A DNA stretch of 64,000 bases from Mycobacterium sp. (lineage in GTDB: Bacteria; Actinomycetota; Actinomycetes; Mycobacteriales; Mycobacteriaceae). The DNA is taken from positions 62,001 through 126,000 of the forward strand of contig NZ_PKEK01000052.1 in NCBI RefSeq assembly GCF_002863225.1. Direction: 5' to 3'. Positions within the stretch are counted from its first letter, which is position 1, and each line of letters opens with the position of its first letter. A program made the translations under genes and the position numbers. Below, piece after piece: positions 37,572-47,080 of this stretch. A model generated the notes under the pieces. It had not been told where the DNA came from and did no database searches. It saw nothing but the letters and a program-made list of their open reading frames with translations.

Positions 37572-39034
37572 CTTTGGTCTTGCGCTACGCAGCGCGCAGC
37601 GATGTCGGCTTGGTCCGATCCAACAACGAAGACTCGGTGTACGCCGGCGCGCGTCTGTTGGCGCTGGCCGACGGCATGGGTGGTCATGCCGCCGGTGAAG
37701 TCGCGTCGCAGTTGGTGATTGCCGCCCTGGCCCATCTCGACGACGACGAGCCCGGCGGCGACCTGCTGGCGAAACTCGACGCCGCGATCCACTCCGGCAA
37801 CTCCGCGATCGCCGCGCAGGTCGAGATGGAACCCGATCTCGAAGGCATGGGAACGACCCTGACGGCAATCCTGTTCGCCGGCAACAGGATCGGGCTTGCT
37901 CACATCGGGGACTCACGGGGTTACCTGATGCGCGACGGCGAGCTGACCCAGATCACCAAAGACGACACCTTCGTCCAGACGCTGGTCGACGACGGCCGAA
38001 TCACCAAGGAAGAAGCGCACAGTCACCCGCAGCGGTCGCTGATCATGCGCGCGCTGACCGGCCACGAGGTGGAGCCGACGCTGACCATGCGAGAGGTGCG
38101 CCTCGGCGACCGATACCTGCTGTGCTCCGATGGGCTGTCGGATCCGGTCACCGACGAGACGATCCAGGACGCCCTGAAGATTCCCGACGTCACCGACAGC
38201 GCCGACCGGCTCATCGAGTTGGCGTTGCGCGGCGGCGGCCCCGACAACGTGACCGTGGTGGTCGCCGACGTCGTCGACTACGACTACGGCCCCACCCAGC
38301 CGATCATCGCCGGCGCGGTGTCCGGTGACACCGACGTCCGCGACCCGCTGACCCGGCCGAATACCTCCGCGGGCCGCGCATCTGCGCTCAACCCGCGCAA
38401 AGATGTCGCCAAACGTGTTCCGGCGCAGATAGATACGTCCCCACCGCCGCGACGGTCGCGGCGGCGGTTGTTGATCGGCGCCGTGTTGGCCCTTCTGTTG
38501 GTGCTCGCCGCCCTCGCCGTCGGACGGCAGGTGATCCGCAGCTACTACTACGTCACCGACTACAACGGCGCGGTGTCGATCATGCAGGGCATCCAAGTGT
38601 CGATCCTGGGAATGCCGTTGCATCAGCCGTATTCGCAAGGCTGCTTGAACAACCGAAACCAGCTGTCCGTGATCCGAATCGGCACGCCTGCCGACAAGGG
38701 CTGCCGGTTGATGAAGCCGTCGGATCTCGCCGAGTCGCCTCGTGCGCAAGTGGCTGCCGGCTTGCCGGTCGGCACGCTCGAGCAGGCCAACGCCCAACTG
38801 CGGCAGCTGGCCACCGAATCACTGCTACCGCTGTGTCCGCTGGCCCGGGCTCAATCGCCGGCCCCGGCGCCTGCTCCGTCCGCGACGCCTCCACCTCCGC
38901 CGAGTGCGGAAAGCTCAGCGACACAAGAGCCTTCGCCGGGCCCGCCGCTGACGGCGCTGCCGGCATCGCCCACCGTCACAGCGTTGTCGCCACCGCCACC
39001 TCAGCCGGGCACCGACTGCCGGACTCCGGAATGA
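37568..39034 (+). CDS. pstP: Ser/Thr phosphatase PstP (PP2C-type)
   Basis: The 488-aa protein starts at GTG 37568. It has a PP2C catalytic domain (residues 1-240): VGLVRSNNEDS, ALADGMGGHAAGEVAS with its metal Asp, IGDSRGYLMRDGEL, CSDGLSDPV and GGPDNVTVVV. A Pro/Arg-rich juxtamembrane linker, a single transmembrane helix near 302-322 and an extracellular C-terminal part ending in a Pro/Ser/Ala tail follow. It is the sole Ser/Thr phosphatase of mycobacteria, reversing PknA/PknB phosphorylation. Its stop overlaps the rodA start (ATGA). Confidence 0.96.
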   Translation: MTLVLRYAARSDVGLVRSNNEDSVYAGARLLALADGMGGHAAGEVASQLVIAALAHLDDDEPGGDLLAKLDAAIHSGNSAIAAQVEMEPDLEGMGTTLTAILFAGNRIGLAHIGDSRGYLMRDGELTQITKDDTFVQTLVDDGRITKEEAHSHPQRSLIMRALTGHEVEPTLTMREVRLGDRYLLCSDGLSDPVTDETIQDALKIPDVTDSADRLIELALRGGGPDNVTVVVADVVDYDYGPTQPIIAGAVSGDTDVRDPLTRPNTSAGRASALNPRKDVAKRVPAQIDTSPPPRRSRRRLLIGAVLALLLVLAALAVGRQVIRSYYYVTDYNGAVSIMQGIQVSILGMPLHQPYSQGCLNNRNQLSVIRIGTPADKGCRLMKPSDLAESPRAQVAAGLPVGTLEQANAQLRQLATESLLPLCPLARAQSPAPAPAPSATPPPPPSAESSATQEPSPGPPLTALPASPTVTALSPPPPQPGTDCRTPE

Positions 39035-40440
39035 CGACGCAGCCGCAGGCGCCCGTCACTGTCACACCCTCGTTGCCGAATCGGCGCAATGCCGAGCTGC
39101 TGCTGGTGGGCTTCGCGACAGTGATCACCGCCGCGGCTTTCGCCATCGTGCAGGCCGATCAGGAACGTGGGCTCAGCTGGCAGCTGTTCAACTACGCGGC
39201 CGGCTTTTTCGCGGTGTTCGCCGTCGCGCACCTGGCGATCAGACGCTATGCGCCCTACGCGGATCCGCTGCTGCTGCCGGTCGTGGCGCTACTGAATGGC
39301 TTGGGCCTGGTGATGATTCACCGGCTCGACCTCGACGAGCGGCTGGCCGAGGGAAGTGGCCGCGCCGTCACCAACCCGCAGATCCTCTGGACGCTGGTCG
39401 GCCTCGGCGCCTTCGCCGCGGTGGTGATCCTGCTCAAGGACCACCGCCAACTCGCGCGCTACGGCTACGTATGCGGGCTGTCCGGGTTGATCATCCTGGC
39501 CATCCCCGGGCTGCTGCCGAAGTCGCTGTCCGAGCAGAACGGCGCAAAGATCTGGATTCGCCTTCCCGGCTTCTCGATTCAGCCCGCGGAGTTCTCCAAG
39601 ATCCTGCTGCTGATCTTCTTCTCGGCCGTCCTGGTCGCCAAGCGCGGTCTGTTCACCAGCGCCGGCAAACACGTGCTGGGGATGGACCTGCCCCGGCCAC
39701 GCGACCTTGCACCGCTGCTCGGGGCCTGGACGGCGTCGATCGGCGTCATGGTCTTCGAAAAAGACTTGGGCACTTCACTTTTGCTGTACGCCTCGTTTCT
39801 GGTGGTGGTGTACCTGGCCACCCAGCGATTCAGCTGGGTGGTGCTCGGCCTGGCGCTGTTCGCCTTCGGAAGTGTGCTGGCCTACTTCGCCTTCAGCCAT
39901 GTCCGGGTCCGGGTCCAGACCTGGCTGGACCCGTTCGCCGACCCTGACGGCGCCGGTTATCAGATCGTGCAGTCGTTGTTCAGCTTCGCGACCGGGGGAG
40001 TGTTCGGCACCGGGCTGGGCAACGGTCAACCGGACACGGTGCCCGCTGCGGCAACGGATTTCATCACCGCGGCGTTCGGCGAGGAGCTCGGTTTGGTCGG
40101 GCTGGCGGGCCTGTTGATGCTCTACACGATCGTGATCGTGCGGGGGATGCGCACCGCGATCGCGGTGCGGGACAGCTTCGGCAAGCTGCTGGCCGCGGGC
40201 CTGGCGTCCACGCTGGCCATCCAGTTGTTCATCGTCGTCGGCGGCGTCACCAATCTCATTCCGCTGACCGGGCTGACCACCCCGTGGCTGTCGTATGGCG
40301 GCTCCTCGCTGGTGGCCAACTATGTGCTGCTGGCCATCCTGGTGCGCATCTCGCATTCGGCGCGTCGCCCGTTCCGTTCGCCGGAGCGCAGCACCGCGCC
40401 GATCGCCAGCTCCAACACCGAGGTGATCGAGCGGGTATGA
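39031..40440 (+). CDS. rodA: RodA (FtsW/RodA/SpoVE family) peptidoglycan glycosyltransferase
   Basis: The 469-aa protein begins at ATG 39031, overlapping the pstP stop. It has multiple hydrophobic helices and the SEDS hallmarks: KIWIRLPGFSIQPAEFSKILLLIFF (near residue 170), LEKDLGTSLL-type VFEKDLGTSLLLYASFLVVVYLA (near 240) and the C-terminal VTNLIPLTGLTTPWLSYGGSSLVANYVLLAILVRIS. SEDS proteins polymerise lipid II with a partner class B PBP, here probably PbpA in the next gene. Its stop shares ATGA with pbpA. Confidence 0.96.
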   Translation: MTTQPQAPVTVTPSLPNRRNAELLLVGFATVITAAAFAIVQADQERGLSWQLFNYAAGFFAVFAVAHLAIRRYAPYADPLLLPVVALLNGLGLVMIHRLDLDERLAEGSGRAVTNPQILWTLVGLGAFAAVVILLKDHRQLARYGYVCGLSGLIILAIPGLLPKSLSEQNGAKIWIRLPGFSIQPAEFSKILLLIFFSAVLVAKRGLFTSAGKHVLGMDLPRPRDLAPLLGAWTASIGVMVFEKDLGTSLLLYASFLVVVYLATQRFSWVVLGLALFAFGSVLAYFAFSHVRVRVQTWLDPFADPDGAGYQIVQSLFSFATGGVFGTGLGNGQPDTVPAAATDFITAAFGEELGLVGLAGLLMLYTIVIVRGMRTAIAVRDSFGKLLAAGLASTLAIQLFIVVGGVTNLIPLTGLTTPWLSYGGSSLVANYVLLAILVRISHSARRPFRSPERSTAPIASSNTEVIERV

Positions 40441-41912
40441 ACACCTCTCTACGCCGGATCTCGATGACCGTGATGGCGCTGATCGTTCTGTTGTTGCTCA
40501 ACGCCACGCTCACTCAGGTGTTGAACGCCGACGGCCTGCGGTCGGATCCGCGCAACCAGCGGGTGCTGCTCGACGAGTACTCCCGGCAACGCGGGCAGAT
40601 CACCGCCGACGGCCAACTGCTGGCCTATTCGGTGGCCACCGACAGCCGCTTCCGCTTCCTGCGGGTGTATCCCAACGCCGCGGTCTACGCGCCGGTGACC
40701 GGCTTCTACTCGCTGCGCTATTCCAGCAGCGGCCTGGAGCGGGCCGAGGACCCGTTGCTCAACGGCTCCGACCAGCGGCTGTTCGGCCGGCGCATGGCCG
40801 ACTTCTTCACCGGCCGCGATCCGCGCGGCGGCACCGTCGACACCACCATCAGCCCCCGCATCCAGCAGGCCGGCTGGGACGCGATGCAGCAGGGCTGCAG
40901 CGGGCCGTGCCGTGGCGCGGTCGTGGCACTGGAGCCGTCGACCGGCAGGATCCTGGCGATGGTGTCCTCGCCGTCGTTCGACGTCAACCAGCTGGCCTCG
41001 CACGACCCGGAGCAACAGGCCAGGACGTGGCAGAGCCTTCGTGACGATCCGCACTCGCCGCTGATCAACCGCGCGATCTCGCAGACCTACCCGCCCGGCT
41101 CGACGTTCAAGGTGATCACCACCGCGGCGGCGCTGCAGAACGGCGCCACCGAGGACGACGAGCTCACCGCGGCGGCGTCGATTCCGCTGCCGGACAGCAC
41201 CGCCAGCCTGGAGAACTACGGTGGCCAGGCGTGCGTCAACGCCGAGACCGTGACGCTGCGTGAAGCGTTCGCCCACTCCTGCAACACCGCCTTCGTCCAG
41301 CTGGGCCTGCTCACCGGCACCGACGCCATCCGCGGGATGGCTCAGTCGTTCGGTTTGGACTCCGTCCCAGACCCGACGCCGCTGCAGGTCGCCGAATCGA
41401 CCATCGGCCCGATCCCCGACGCCGCGGCGCTGGGGATGTCGAGCATCGGGCAGAAGGATGTGGCGGTGACGCCGCTGGAAAATGCGGTGGTTGCCGCTAC
41501 CATCGCCAATGCCGGGATCACCATGCAGCCCTTCCTGGTCAACAGCCTGCAGGGACCTGACCTGGCCAACATCAGCACGACTGCGCCGCACCAACAGCGC
41601 CGTGCGGTGTCCCCGCAGGTCGCGGCTAAGCTGACTGAGTTGATGGTCGGCGCCGAGAATGTGACACAGCAGAAAGGGGCGATCCCCGGCGTGCAGATCG
41701 CATCCAAGACTGGTACGGCAGAGCACGGCACCGACCCGCGCCACACACCACCGCACGCGTGGTACATCGCTTTCGCGCCCGCGAAAGCTCCGAAGGTGGC
41801 CGTCGCGGTGCTGGTGGAAGACGGCGCGGACCGGTTGTCGGCGACCGGGGGTGCTCTTGCCGCACCCATCGGGCGCGCCGTCATCGAGGCCGCGCTCCAG
41901 GGAGGACCATGA
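40437..41912 (+). CDS. pbpA: Class B penicillin-binding protein PbpA
   Basis: The 491-aa protein equals M. tuberculosis PbpA in length. An N-terminal signal anchor (residues 10-32) is followed by a PBP dimerisation region and a transpeptidase domain. The SxxK nucleophile is in PPGSTFKVI (Ser222), the SxN motif in FAHSCNTAF near residue 283, and the KTG triad in ASKTGTAEHG near 425. It makes D,D-crosslinks in the cell wall with RodA and is needed for septation. The ATG overlaps rodA, and the pknA ATG overlaps its stop. Confidence 0.96.
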   Translation: MNTSLRRISMTVMALIVLLLLNATLTQVLNADGLRSDPRNQRVLLDEYSRQRGQITADGQLLAYSVATDSRFRFLRVYPNAAVYAPVTGFYSLRYSSSGLERAEDPLLNGSDQRLFGRRMADFFTGRDPRGGTVDTTISPRIQQAGWDAMQQGCSGPCRGAVVALEPSTGRILAMVSSPSFDVNQLASHDPEQQARTWQSLRDDPHSPLINRAISQTYPPGSTFKVITTAAALQNGATEDDELTAAASIPLPDSTASLENYGGQACVNAETVTLREAFAHSCNTAFVQLGLLTGTDAIRGMAQSFGLDSVPDPTPLQVAESTIGPIPDAAALGMSSIGQKDVAVTPLENAVVAATIANAGITMQPFLVNSLQGPDLANISTTAPHQQRRAVSPQVAAKLTELMVGAENVTQQKGAIPGVQIASKTGTAEHGTDPRHTPPHAWYIAFAPAKAPKVAVAVLVEDGADRLSATGGALAAPIGRAVIEAALQGGP

Positions 41913-43219
41913 GCCCGCGAGTAGGTGTGACGCTGTCTGGCCGCTATCGCCTGCAGCGACTGATTGCCACCGGCGGCATGGGGCAGGTGTGGGAGGCCGT
42001 CGACAGCCGCCTGGGCAGGCGCGTCGCGGTCAAGGTGCTGAAGGCGGAGTTCTCCCAAGACTCTGAGTTCATCGAGCGGTTCCGCGTCGAGGCGCGCACG
42101 ACCGCGATGCTCAACCACCCCGGCATCGCCAGCGTGCACGACTACGGCGAGACGCAGATGGACGGCGAGGGTCGCACCGCGTACCTGGTGATGGAACTCG
42201 TCAACGGTGAGCCGCTCAACTCGGTGCTCAAGCGGACCGGACGACTGTCGCTGCGCCACACCCTGGACATGCTCGAGCAGACCGGCCGGGCGCTGCAGGT
42301 GGCGCACGCCGCCGGGCTGGTGCACCGCGACGTCAAACCGGGGAACATTCTGATCACCCCGACCGGTCAGGTGAAGATCACCGACTTCGGTATCGCCAAG
42401 GCCGTCGACGCGGCGCCGGTGACGCAGACCGGCATGGTGATGGGCACCGCCCAGTACATCGCTCCCGAGCAGGCGCTGGGTCACGACGCGACGCCGTCGA
42501 GCGACGTGTACGCGCTGGGAGTCGTTGGCTACGAAGCGGTTTCGGGCAAGCGCCCCTTCACCGGTGACGGCGCCCTGACCGTCGCGATGAAGCACATCAA
42601 AGAGGCCCCGCCACCACTGCCGTCGGATCTGCCGCCCAACGTGCGCGAGCTGATCGAGATCACCCTGGTGAAGAACCCGGGCATGCGCTACCGCAGCGGG
42701 GGACCGTTCGCCGACGCCGTGGCCGCGGTTCGGGCCGGCCGCCGCCCGCCCCGGCCCAACCAGGCCGCAGGGGGAGGGCGCGCCACCCCGGCGGCCATCC
42801 CGTCCGGAACGCAGACCCGGGCCTCGACCGCCGCCACCACCCGGGCACCGGCCGCCCGGCGCACGAAGCCGGCCACCGGCGGTCATCGCACCCCGCCGCC
42901 GCGGCGGACGTTTTCTTCCGGTCAGCGGGCACTGTTGTGGGCCGCCGGGGTGCTGGGCGCCCTGGCCATCATCATCGCGATCCTCATCGTGATGAACTCG
43001 CACGGCAACAATTCGCAGCAGCAACCCTCGGCACCCACCGTGACCGACACCGGAGCCCCGCCCAGCAAGTCCGAAACGGCGCCGGCGAATCCAACAAATT
43101 GGACGTATCGGGTGCATACGGGTAATCCTGGAGGGCAATGCATGCTGCCCACACCCCAATGGGCGTCCGCGCAGACGTTGTCCTGCGTGATGACGTCCCA
43201 ACACGAGAAACCGCGATGA
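41909..43219 (+). CDS. pknA: Ser/Thr protein kinase PknA
   Basis: The 436-aa protein has a kinase domain at residues 1-275: glycine loop LIATGGMGQVWEA, VAVKVLKAEF (Lys42), the catalytic loop VHRDVKPGNILI, DFGIAKAV, and an activation loop with neighbouring threonines (PVTQTGMVMGTAQY). A Pro/Thr/Arg-rich juxtamembrane linker follows, then a transmembrane helix near 346-364 (ALLWAAGVLGALAIIIAIL) and a short extracellular tail. It phosphorylates FhaB/FipA, Wag31 and other growth proteins. It is translationally coupled to pbpA and pknB. Confidence 0.96.
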   Translation: MSPRVGVTLSGRYRLQRLIATGGMGQVWEAVDSRLGRRVAVKVLKAEFSQDSEFIERFRVEARTTAMLNHPGIASVHDYGETQMDGEGRTAYLVMELVNGEPLNSVLKRTGRLSLRHTLDMLEQTGRALQVAHAAGLVHRDVKPGNILITPTGQVKITDFGIAKAVDAAPVTQTGMVMGTAQYIAPEQALGHDATPSSDVYALGVVGYEAVSGKRPFTGDGALTVAMKHIKEAPPPLPSDLPPNVRELIEITLVKNPGMRYRSGGPFADAVAAVRAGRRPPRPNQAAGGGRATPAAIPSGTQTRASTAATTRAPAARRTKPATGGHRTPPPRRTFSSGQRALLWAAGVLGALAIIIAILIVMNSHGNNSQQQPSAPTVTDTGAPPSKSETAPANPTNWTYRVHTGNPGGQCMLPTPQWASAQTLSCVMTSQHEKPR

Positions 43220-45096
43220 CCACCCCGCAGCACCTGTCCGACCGCTACGAACTCGGTGAGATCCTTGGCTTCGGTGGCATGTCCGAGGTCCACCTGGCCC
43301 GGGATGTCCGGCTCTCCCGAGATGTGGCGGTCAAGGTGCTGCGCGCCGACCTGGCTCGCGACCCCAGCTTCTACTTGCGCTTCCGCCGGGAGGCGCAGAA
43401 CGCTGCCGCGCTGAACCATCCGGCGATCGTCGCGGTGTACGACACCGGCGAGGCCGAGACCGCGGCCGGCCCGCTCCCCTACATCGTGATGGAGTACGTC
43501 AACGGCGTGACGCTGCGCGACATCGTCCACACCGACGGGCCGATGACACCCACCCGGGCCATCGAGGTGATCGCCGACGCCTGCCAGGCCCTGAACTTCT
43601 CGCACCAGCACGGCATCATCCACCGCGACGTCAAGCCGGCCAACATCATGATCTCGCACACCAACGCGGTCAAGGTGATGGATTTCGGCATCGCACGGGC
43701 GCTGTCCGACAGCGGCAACAGCGTCACCCAGACCGCCGCGGTGATCGGTACCGCGCAATACCTTTCGCCCGAGCAGGCCCGCGGTGACACCGTCGACGCC
43801 CGCTCCGACGTGTACTCGCTGGGCTGCGTGCTCTACGAAATGCTCACCGGCGAACCACCTTTCGTCGGTGACTCGCCGGTCGCGGTGGCCTATCAGCATG
43901 TCCGCGAAGACCCGGTTCCGCCGTCGCAGCGCTACGAGGGCATCTCCGCGGACTTGGACGCGGTCGTGCTCAAGGCACTGGCCAAGAACCCCGAGAACCG
44001 CTATCAGACCGCTGCCGAGATGCGCGCCGACCTGGTCCGGGTGCACAACGGCGAACCGCCGGAAGCGCCCAAGATCCTGACCGAGGCCGATCGCTCGTCG
44101 CTGATGTCCTCGCCGCACTCGTCGGATTCGGCGGGCACCCAGACCAATCCGTTGCCGCGCCAGCAGCTGGACTTCGTCCGCCCGCGCAATCCCGGGTCGG
44201 TGAGCCGCTGGGTGATCGCCGTCGCGGCGCTGGCCGTGCTGACCGTGGTGGTCACCGTGCTGATCAACACCCTGGGCGGCGGCATGCGCAACGTGCAGGT
44301 GCCCGACGTCCGCAGCCAGGCATCCGCCGACGCGATCGCGGCGCTGCAGAACCACGGCTTCAAGACCCGCACCCAACAGCAGCCCGACTCGACGGTTCCG
44401 CCGGACCATGTGATCAGCACCGACCCGGGTGCCAACACCAAAGTCGGTGCCGGCGAGCTGATCACGGTCAACGTGTCGACCGGTCCCGAGCAGCGTGAGG
44501 TGCCCGACGTGTCGTCGCTGAGCTACTCGGCGGCGATCAAGAAGCTCAAGGCCGCCGGATTCACCCGCTTCAAGCAGGTGCATTCGCCGTCGACCCCGGA
44601 GACCAAGGACAAGGTGGTCGGCACCAATCCGCCGGCCAACCAGACCTCGGCGATCACCAACGAGATCGCGGTCATCATCGGGTCGGGCCCGTCCAGCAAG
44701 CAGATTCCCGACGTCGCCGGGCAGACCGCCGACGAGGCCCAGAAGAACCTGACCGTCTACGGCTTCTCCAAGTTCGCCCAGGCCGCGATCGACAGTCCCA
44801 AGCCCGCCGGCGCCGTCATCGGCACCAATCCGCCTGCGGGAAGCAACGTTCCGGTCGACACGGTGATCGAGTTGCAGGTTTCCAAGGGCAACCAGTTCGT
44901 GATGCCCGACATCACCGGGATGTTCTGGACCGACGCCGAACCGCGGTTACGCGCGATGGGCTGGGTGGGGGTACTGGACCGGGGACCCGACGTCGACGCC
45001 GGCGGTTCGCAGCACAACCGGGTGGTGTACCAGAGCCCGAGCGCGGGTCAGGGTGCCACCCGGGACGGCAGCATCACGCTGAAGTTCGGTCAGTAG
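43216..45096 (+). CDS. pknB: Ser/Thr protein kinase PknB with four PASTA repeats
   Basis: The 626-aa protein equals M. tuberculosis PknB. It has a kinase domain (1-280) with LGFGGMSEVHLA, VAVKVLRADL, HRDVKPANIMI and DFGIARAL, and an activation loop with SVTQTAAVIGTAQY, matching the known phosphorylated T171/T173. A transmembrane helix near 335-352 and four extracellular PASTA repeats, each starting VPDV/IPDV/MPDI (residues about 355-626), complete it. PASTA repeats sense muropeptides or lipid II. The gene ends 23 bases inside the convergent trpG gene. Confidence 0.97.
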   Translation: MTTPQHLSDRYELGEILGFGGMSEVHLARDVRLSRDVAVKVLRADLARDPSFYLRFRREAQNAAALNHPAIVAVYDTGEAETAAGPLPYIVMEYVNGVTLRDIVHTDGPMTPTRAIEVIADACQALNFSHQHGIIHRDVKPANIMISHTNAVKVMDFGIARALSDSGNSVTQTAAVIGTAQYLSPEQARGDTVDARSDVYSLGCVLYEMLTGEPPFVGDSPVAVAYQHVREDPVPPSQRYEGISADLDAVVLKALAKNPENRYQTAAEMRADLVRVHNGEPPEAPKILTEADRSSLMSSPHSSDSAGTQTNPLPRQQLDFVRPRNPGSVSRWVIAVAALAVLTVVVTVLINTLGGGMRNVQVPDVRSQASADAIAALQNHGFKTRTQQQPDSTVPPDHVISTDPGANTKVGAGELITVNVSTGPEQREVPDVSSLSYSAAIKKLKAAGFTRFKQVHSPSTPETKDKVVGTNPPANQTSAITNEIAVIIGSGPSSKQIPDVAGQTADEAQKNLTVYGFSKFAQAAIDSPKPAGAVIGTNPPAGSNVPVDTVIELQVSKGNQFVMPDITGMFWTDAEPRLRAMGWVGVLDRGPDVDAGGSQHNRVVYQSPSAGQGATRDGSITLKFGQ

Positions 45097-45757
45097 CCGG
45101 GTCGTACTGACGCACGGTGGCAAGACTGTCCACCAGTTCGCTTTCCAGCTTGTCCACCAGACCCTCGTCACGGGTCTGGCCGCAGTCGGCCAGCCAGTTG
45201 GCCAGCATCCGGTGGCCGCCCTCGGTCAGGATCGACTCCGGGTGGAACTGGACACCGTGGATCGGCAGGTCGGCGTGCCGCACGCCCATGATCACGCCGC
45301 TGTCGGTACGGGCGGTCACCTCGAGTTCGGCGGGCAGCGTCTCCGGCATGATCGTCAGCGAGTGATACCTGGTTGCGGTGAAAGGGTCTGGAAGCCCTTG
45401 CAGCACACCGGTATTCGTGTGGTGGACGCTGCTGGTCTTGCCGTGCAGCAGCTCCGGGGCGCGGTCGACGGTCGCGCCGAACGCCACCCCGATGGCCTGG
45501 TGGCCGAGGCAGACGCCCAGCAGCGGAGTGCGCGCCGCCGCGCAGGCCCGGACCAGATCGATGGACGCTCCGGCCCGCTCCGGGGTGCCCGGGCCGGGGC
45601 TCAGCAGGATCCCGTCGACTTCCGCCGCCGTTGCCGCCGGGTCGGACAACCGCGCGTCGTCATTGCGCCAGACCGTCGCTTCGACACCCAACTGGCCCAG
45701 GTATTGCACCAGGTTGAAGACGAAGCTGTCGTAGTTGTCGACGACCAAGATCTGCAC
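45074..45757 (-). CDS. trpG: Anthranilate/aminodeoxychorismate synthase component II
   Basis: The 227-aa protein is a class I glutamine amidotransferase subunit: DNYDSFVFNLVQYLGQLG at the start, LSPGPGTPERAG near 52, the nucleophile in LLGVCLGHQAIGVAFG near 80, and the His-Glu pair in GVQFHPESILTEGG near 171. It supplies ammonia to TrpE or PabB for tryptophan or folate synthesis. Neighbouring trpE is absent, as in M. tuberculosis where the gene is also beside pknB. GTG 45757 is the start. The 3' end overlaps pknB, so the two are a convergent overlapping pair. Confidence 0.95.
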   Translation of the reverse strand: MQILVVDNYDSFVFNLVQYLGQLGVEATVWRNDDARLSDPAATAAEVDGILLSPGPGTPERAGASIDLVRACAAARTPLLGVCLGHQAIGVAFGATVDRAPELLHGKTSSVHHTNTGVLQGLPDPFTATRYHSLTIMPETLPAELEVTARTDSGVIMGVRHADLPIHGVQFHPESILTEGGHRMLANWLADCGQTRDEGLVDKLESELVDSLATVRQYDPATDRTSA

Positions 45758-45786
45758 GGTGCCAGGCTACTGAATCGCAGTTGAGC

Positions 45787-46581
45787 TCAGTAACTGACCG
45801 GGCCGGCGGCCTCGGCGAAGTGCATCCGCACCGGCTCGCTGTGCCCGACGACGTGGGCGTCGGCGGTGGTGTGCTCGGTGTAGCCCAGGCCGAACCGCAC
45901 CACGTACTGCTTGTAGAGGATCACCAGGGGAGCGGCGGCCAGTGCGGCCTGCATCGCGGTCGCGTCGCCGATCGCGGTGATGGTGTACGGCGGGCTGTAG
46001 GTCCGCCCGTTGAGCAGCAGGGTGTTGCCCACGCAGCGGGCCACTGAGGTGGCGATGATCCGCTGATCCTGCATCTGGATGGCCTCCGCGCCCGCGCTCC
46101 ACAACGCGTTCATGACGGCCTGGATGTCCTGCTGGTGCACGACGAGATCGTCGGGGGAGGCGTCGCGGGGGAAGCGGCCGTTGGCGTCGCGCTGGGCGTC
46201 GTTGAGCGTGACGGTCAGCCCCGGTCCGTGCACCGGCTCCAGTCCGGCTTCCCCGGCCAACTCCGCCGACCGTCGCAGCATCGCCGCCAGAGCGGCGTCG
46301 GCGGATCGGCCGTGGGTGGAATCGAGGGTGTTGTCCAGCCGATCGCGCTCGCTGGTCAGTCGGTCGACGGCGGACTGTTCGCTGCGGACCAGGTCGACCA
46401 GCCGGGGTGCGTCGCTGCGCCGGATCTCACCGCCGCGCGACACCCCGTGCGTGGCGCCGATCATCAGCCCGGCCAGCAGGCACACCACCGGGACACCCAC
46501 CCGCCAGGGCGACGGCCGCTTGCCGCCGTCGCGCGCGGGCAGCGGCCGCGGGATCCGTCTGGGCATCGGCTCTCCGTCCAC
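45787..46581 (-). CDS. DUF881 membrane-anchored protein (Rv0012-like)
   Basis: The 264-aa protein has a basic N-terminus, a single transmembrane helix (residues 27-47, WRVGVPVVCLLAGLMIGAT), a coiled-coil segment (LVDLVRSEQSAVDRLTSERDRL) and a DUF881 domain (GPGLTVTLNDAQ, DLVVHQQDIQAVMNALWSAGAEAIQMQDQRI). DUF881 proteins are predicted extracytoplasmic and linked to cell division. Its start is 74 bases from divergent crgA. It lies 29 bases upstream of trpG on the same strand. Confidence 0.9.
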   Translation of the reverse strand: MDGEPMPRRIPRPLPARDGGKRPSPWRVGVPVVCLLAGLMIGATHGVSRGGEIRRSDAPRLVDLVRSEQSAVDRLTSERDRLDNTLDSTHGRSADAALAAMLRRSAELAGEAGLEPVHGPGLTVTLNDAQRDANGRFPRDASPDDLVVHQQDIQAVMNALWSAGAEAIQMQDQRIIATSVARCVGNTLLLNGRTYSPPYTITAIGDATAMQAALAAAPLVILYKQYVVRFGLGYTEHTTADAHVVGHSEPVRMHFAEAAGPVSY

Positions 46582-46655
46582 CGCTGGTGAGTGCGTTAGG
46601 CTCGTCGTTGCACACGCTCTGCCTACCGTAGCTCCGAGGTATACCCGAGGTAGAA

Positions 46656-46937
46656 ATGCCCAAGTCCAAGGTTCGCAAGAAGACCGACTTCACCGCACAC
46701 GCGGTGAGCCGCACCCCGGTCAAAGTCAAGGCCGGCCCGTCCAGCGTGTGGTTCGTGGTGCTGTTCTGCGGCCTGATGCTGATCGGCTTGATCTGGCTGA
46801 TGGTCTTCCAGTTGGCGGCCACCGGCGCCGACGCACCGTCGATGCTGAACTGGATGGCCGACCTCGGGCCGTGGAACTACGCCGTCGCCTTTGCTTTCAT
46901 GATCAGTGGGTTGTTGCTCACGATGCGGTGGCGGTAG
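46656..46937 (+). CDS. crgA: Cell division protein CrgA
   Basis: The 93-aa protein has a basic N-terminus (PKSKVRKKTDFTAH), two transmembrane helices (residues 30-52 and 68-88) and a very short C-terminus, the layout of actinobacterial CrgA. CrgA recruits FtsI/PBP3 and interacts with FtsZ, CwsA and Wag31 at septum and pole. The start is set by ATG 46656 after a GAGGTAG site. Its placement in the oriC-proximal division region is as in M. tuberculosis (Rv0011c). Confidence 0.95.
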   Translation: MPKSKVRKKTDFTAHAVSRTPVKVKAGPSSVWFVVLFCGLMLIGLIWLMVFQLAATGADAPSMLNWMADLGPWNYAVAFAFMISGLLLTMRWR

Positions 46938-47080
46938 GCCTGACTCAACGTGCTCTCACCGGGCGCTGTCGTGATGCCAGCAACGGATGAGAGAACAGAT
47001 CACACGCGTGTGATTCATCCCCATTGTGCATAGCGCTTGTGGATAACCGCGTCGGTGGTGGTAGACCTCTTAGGAGCCTC

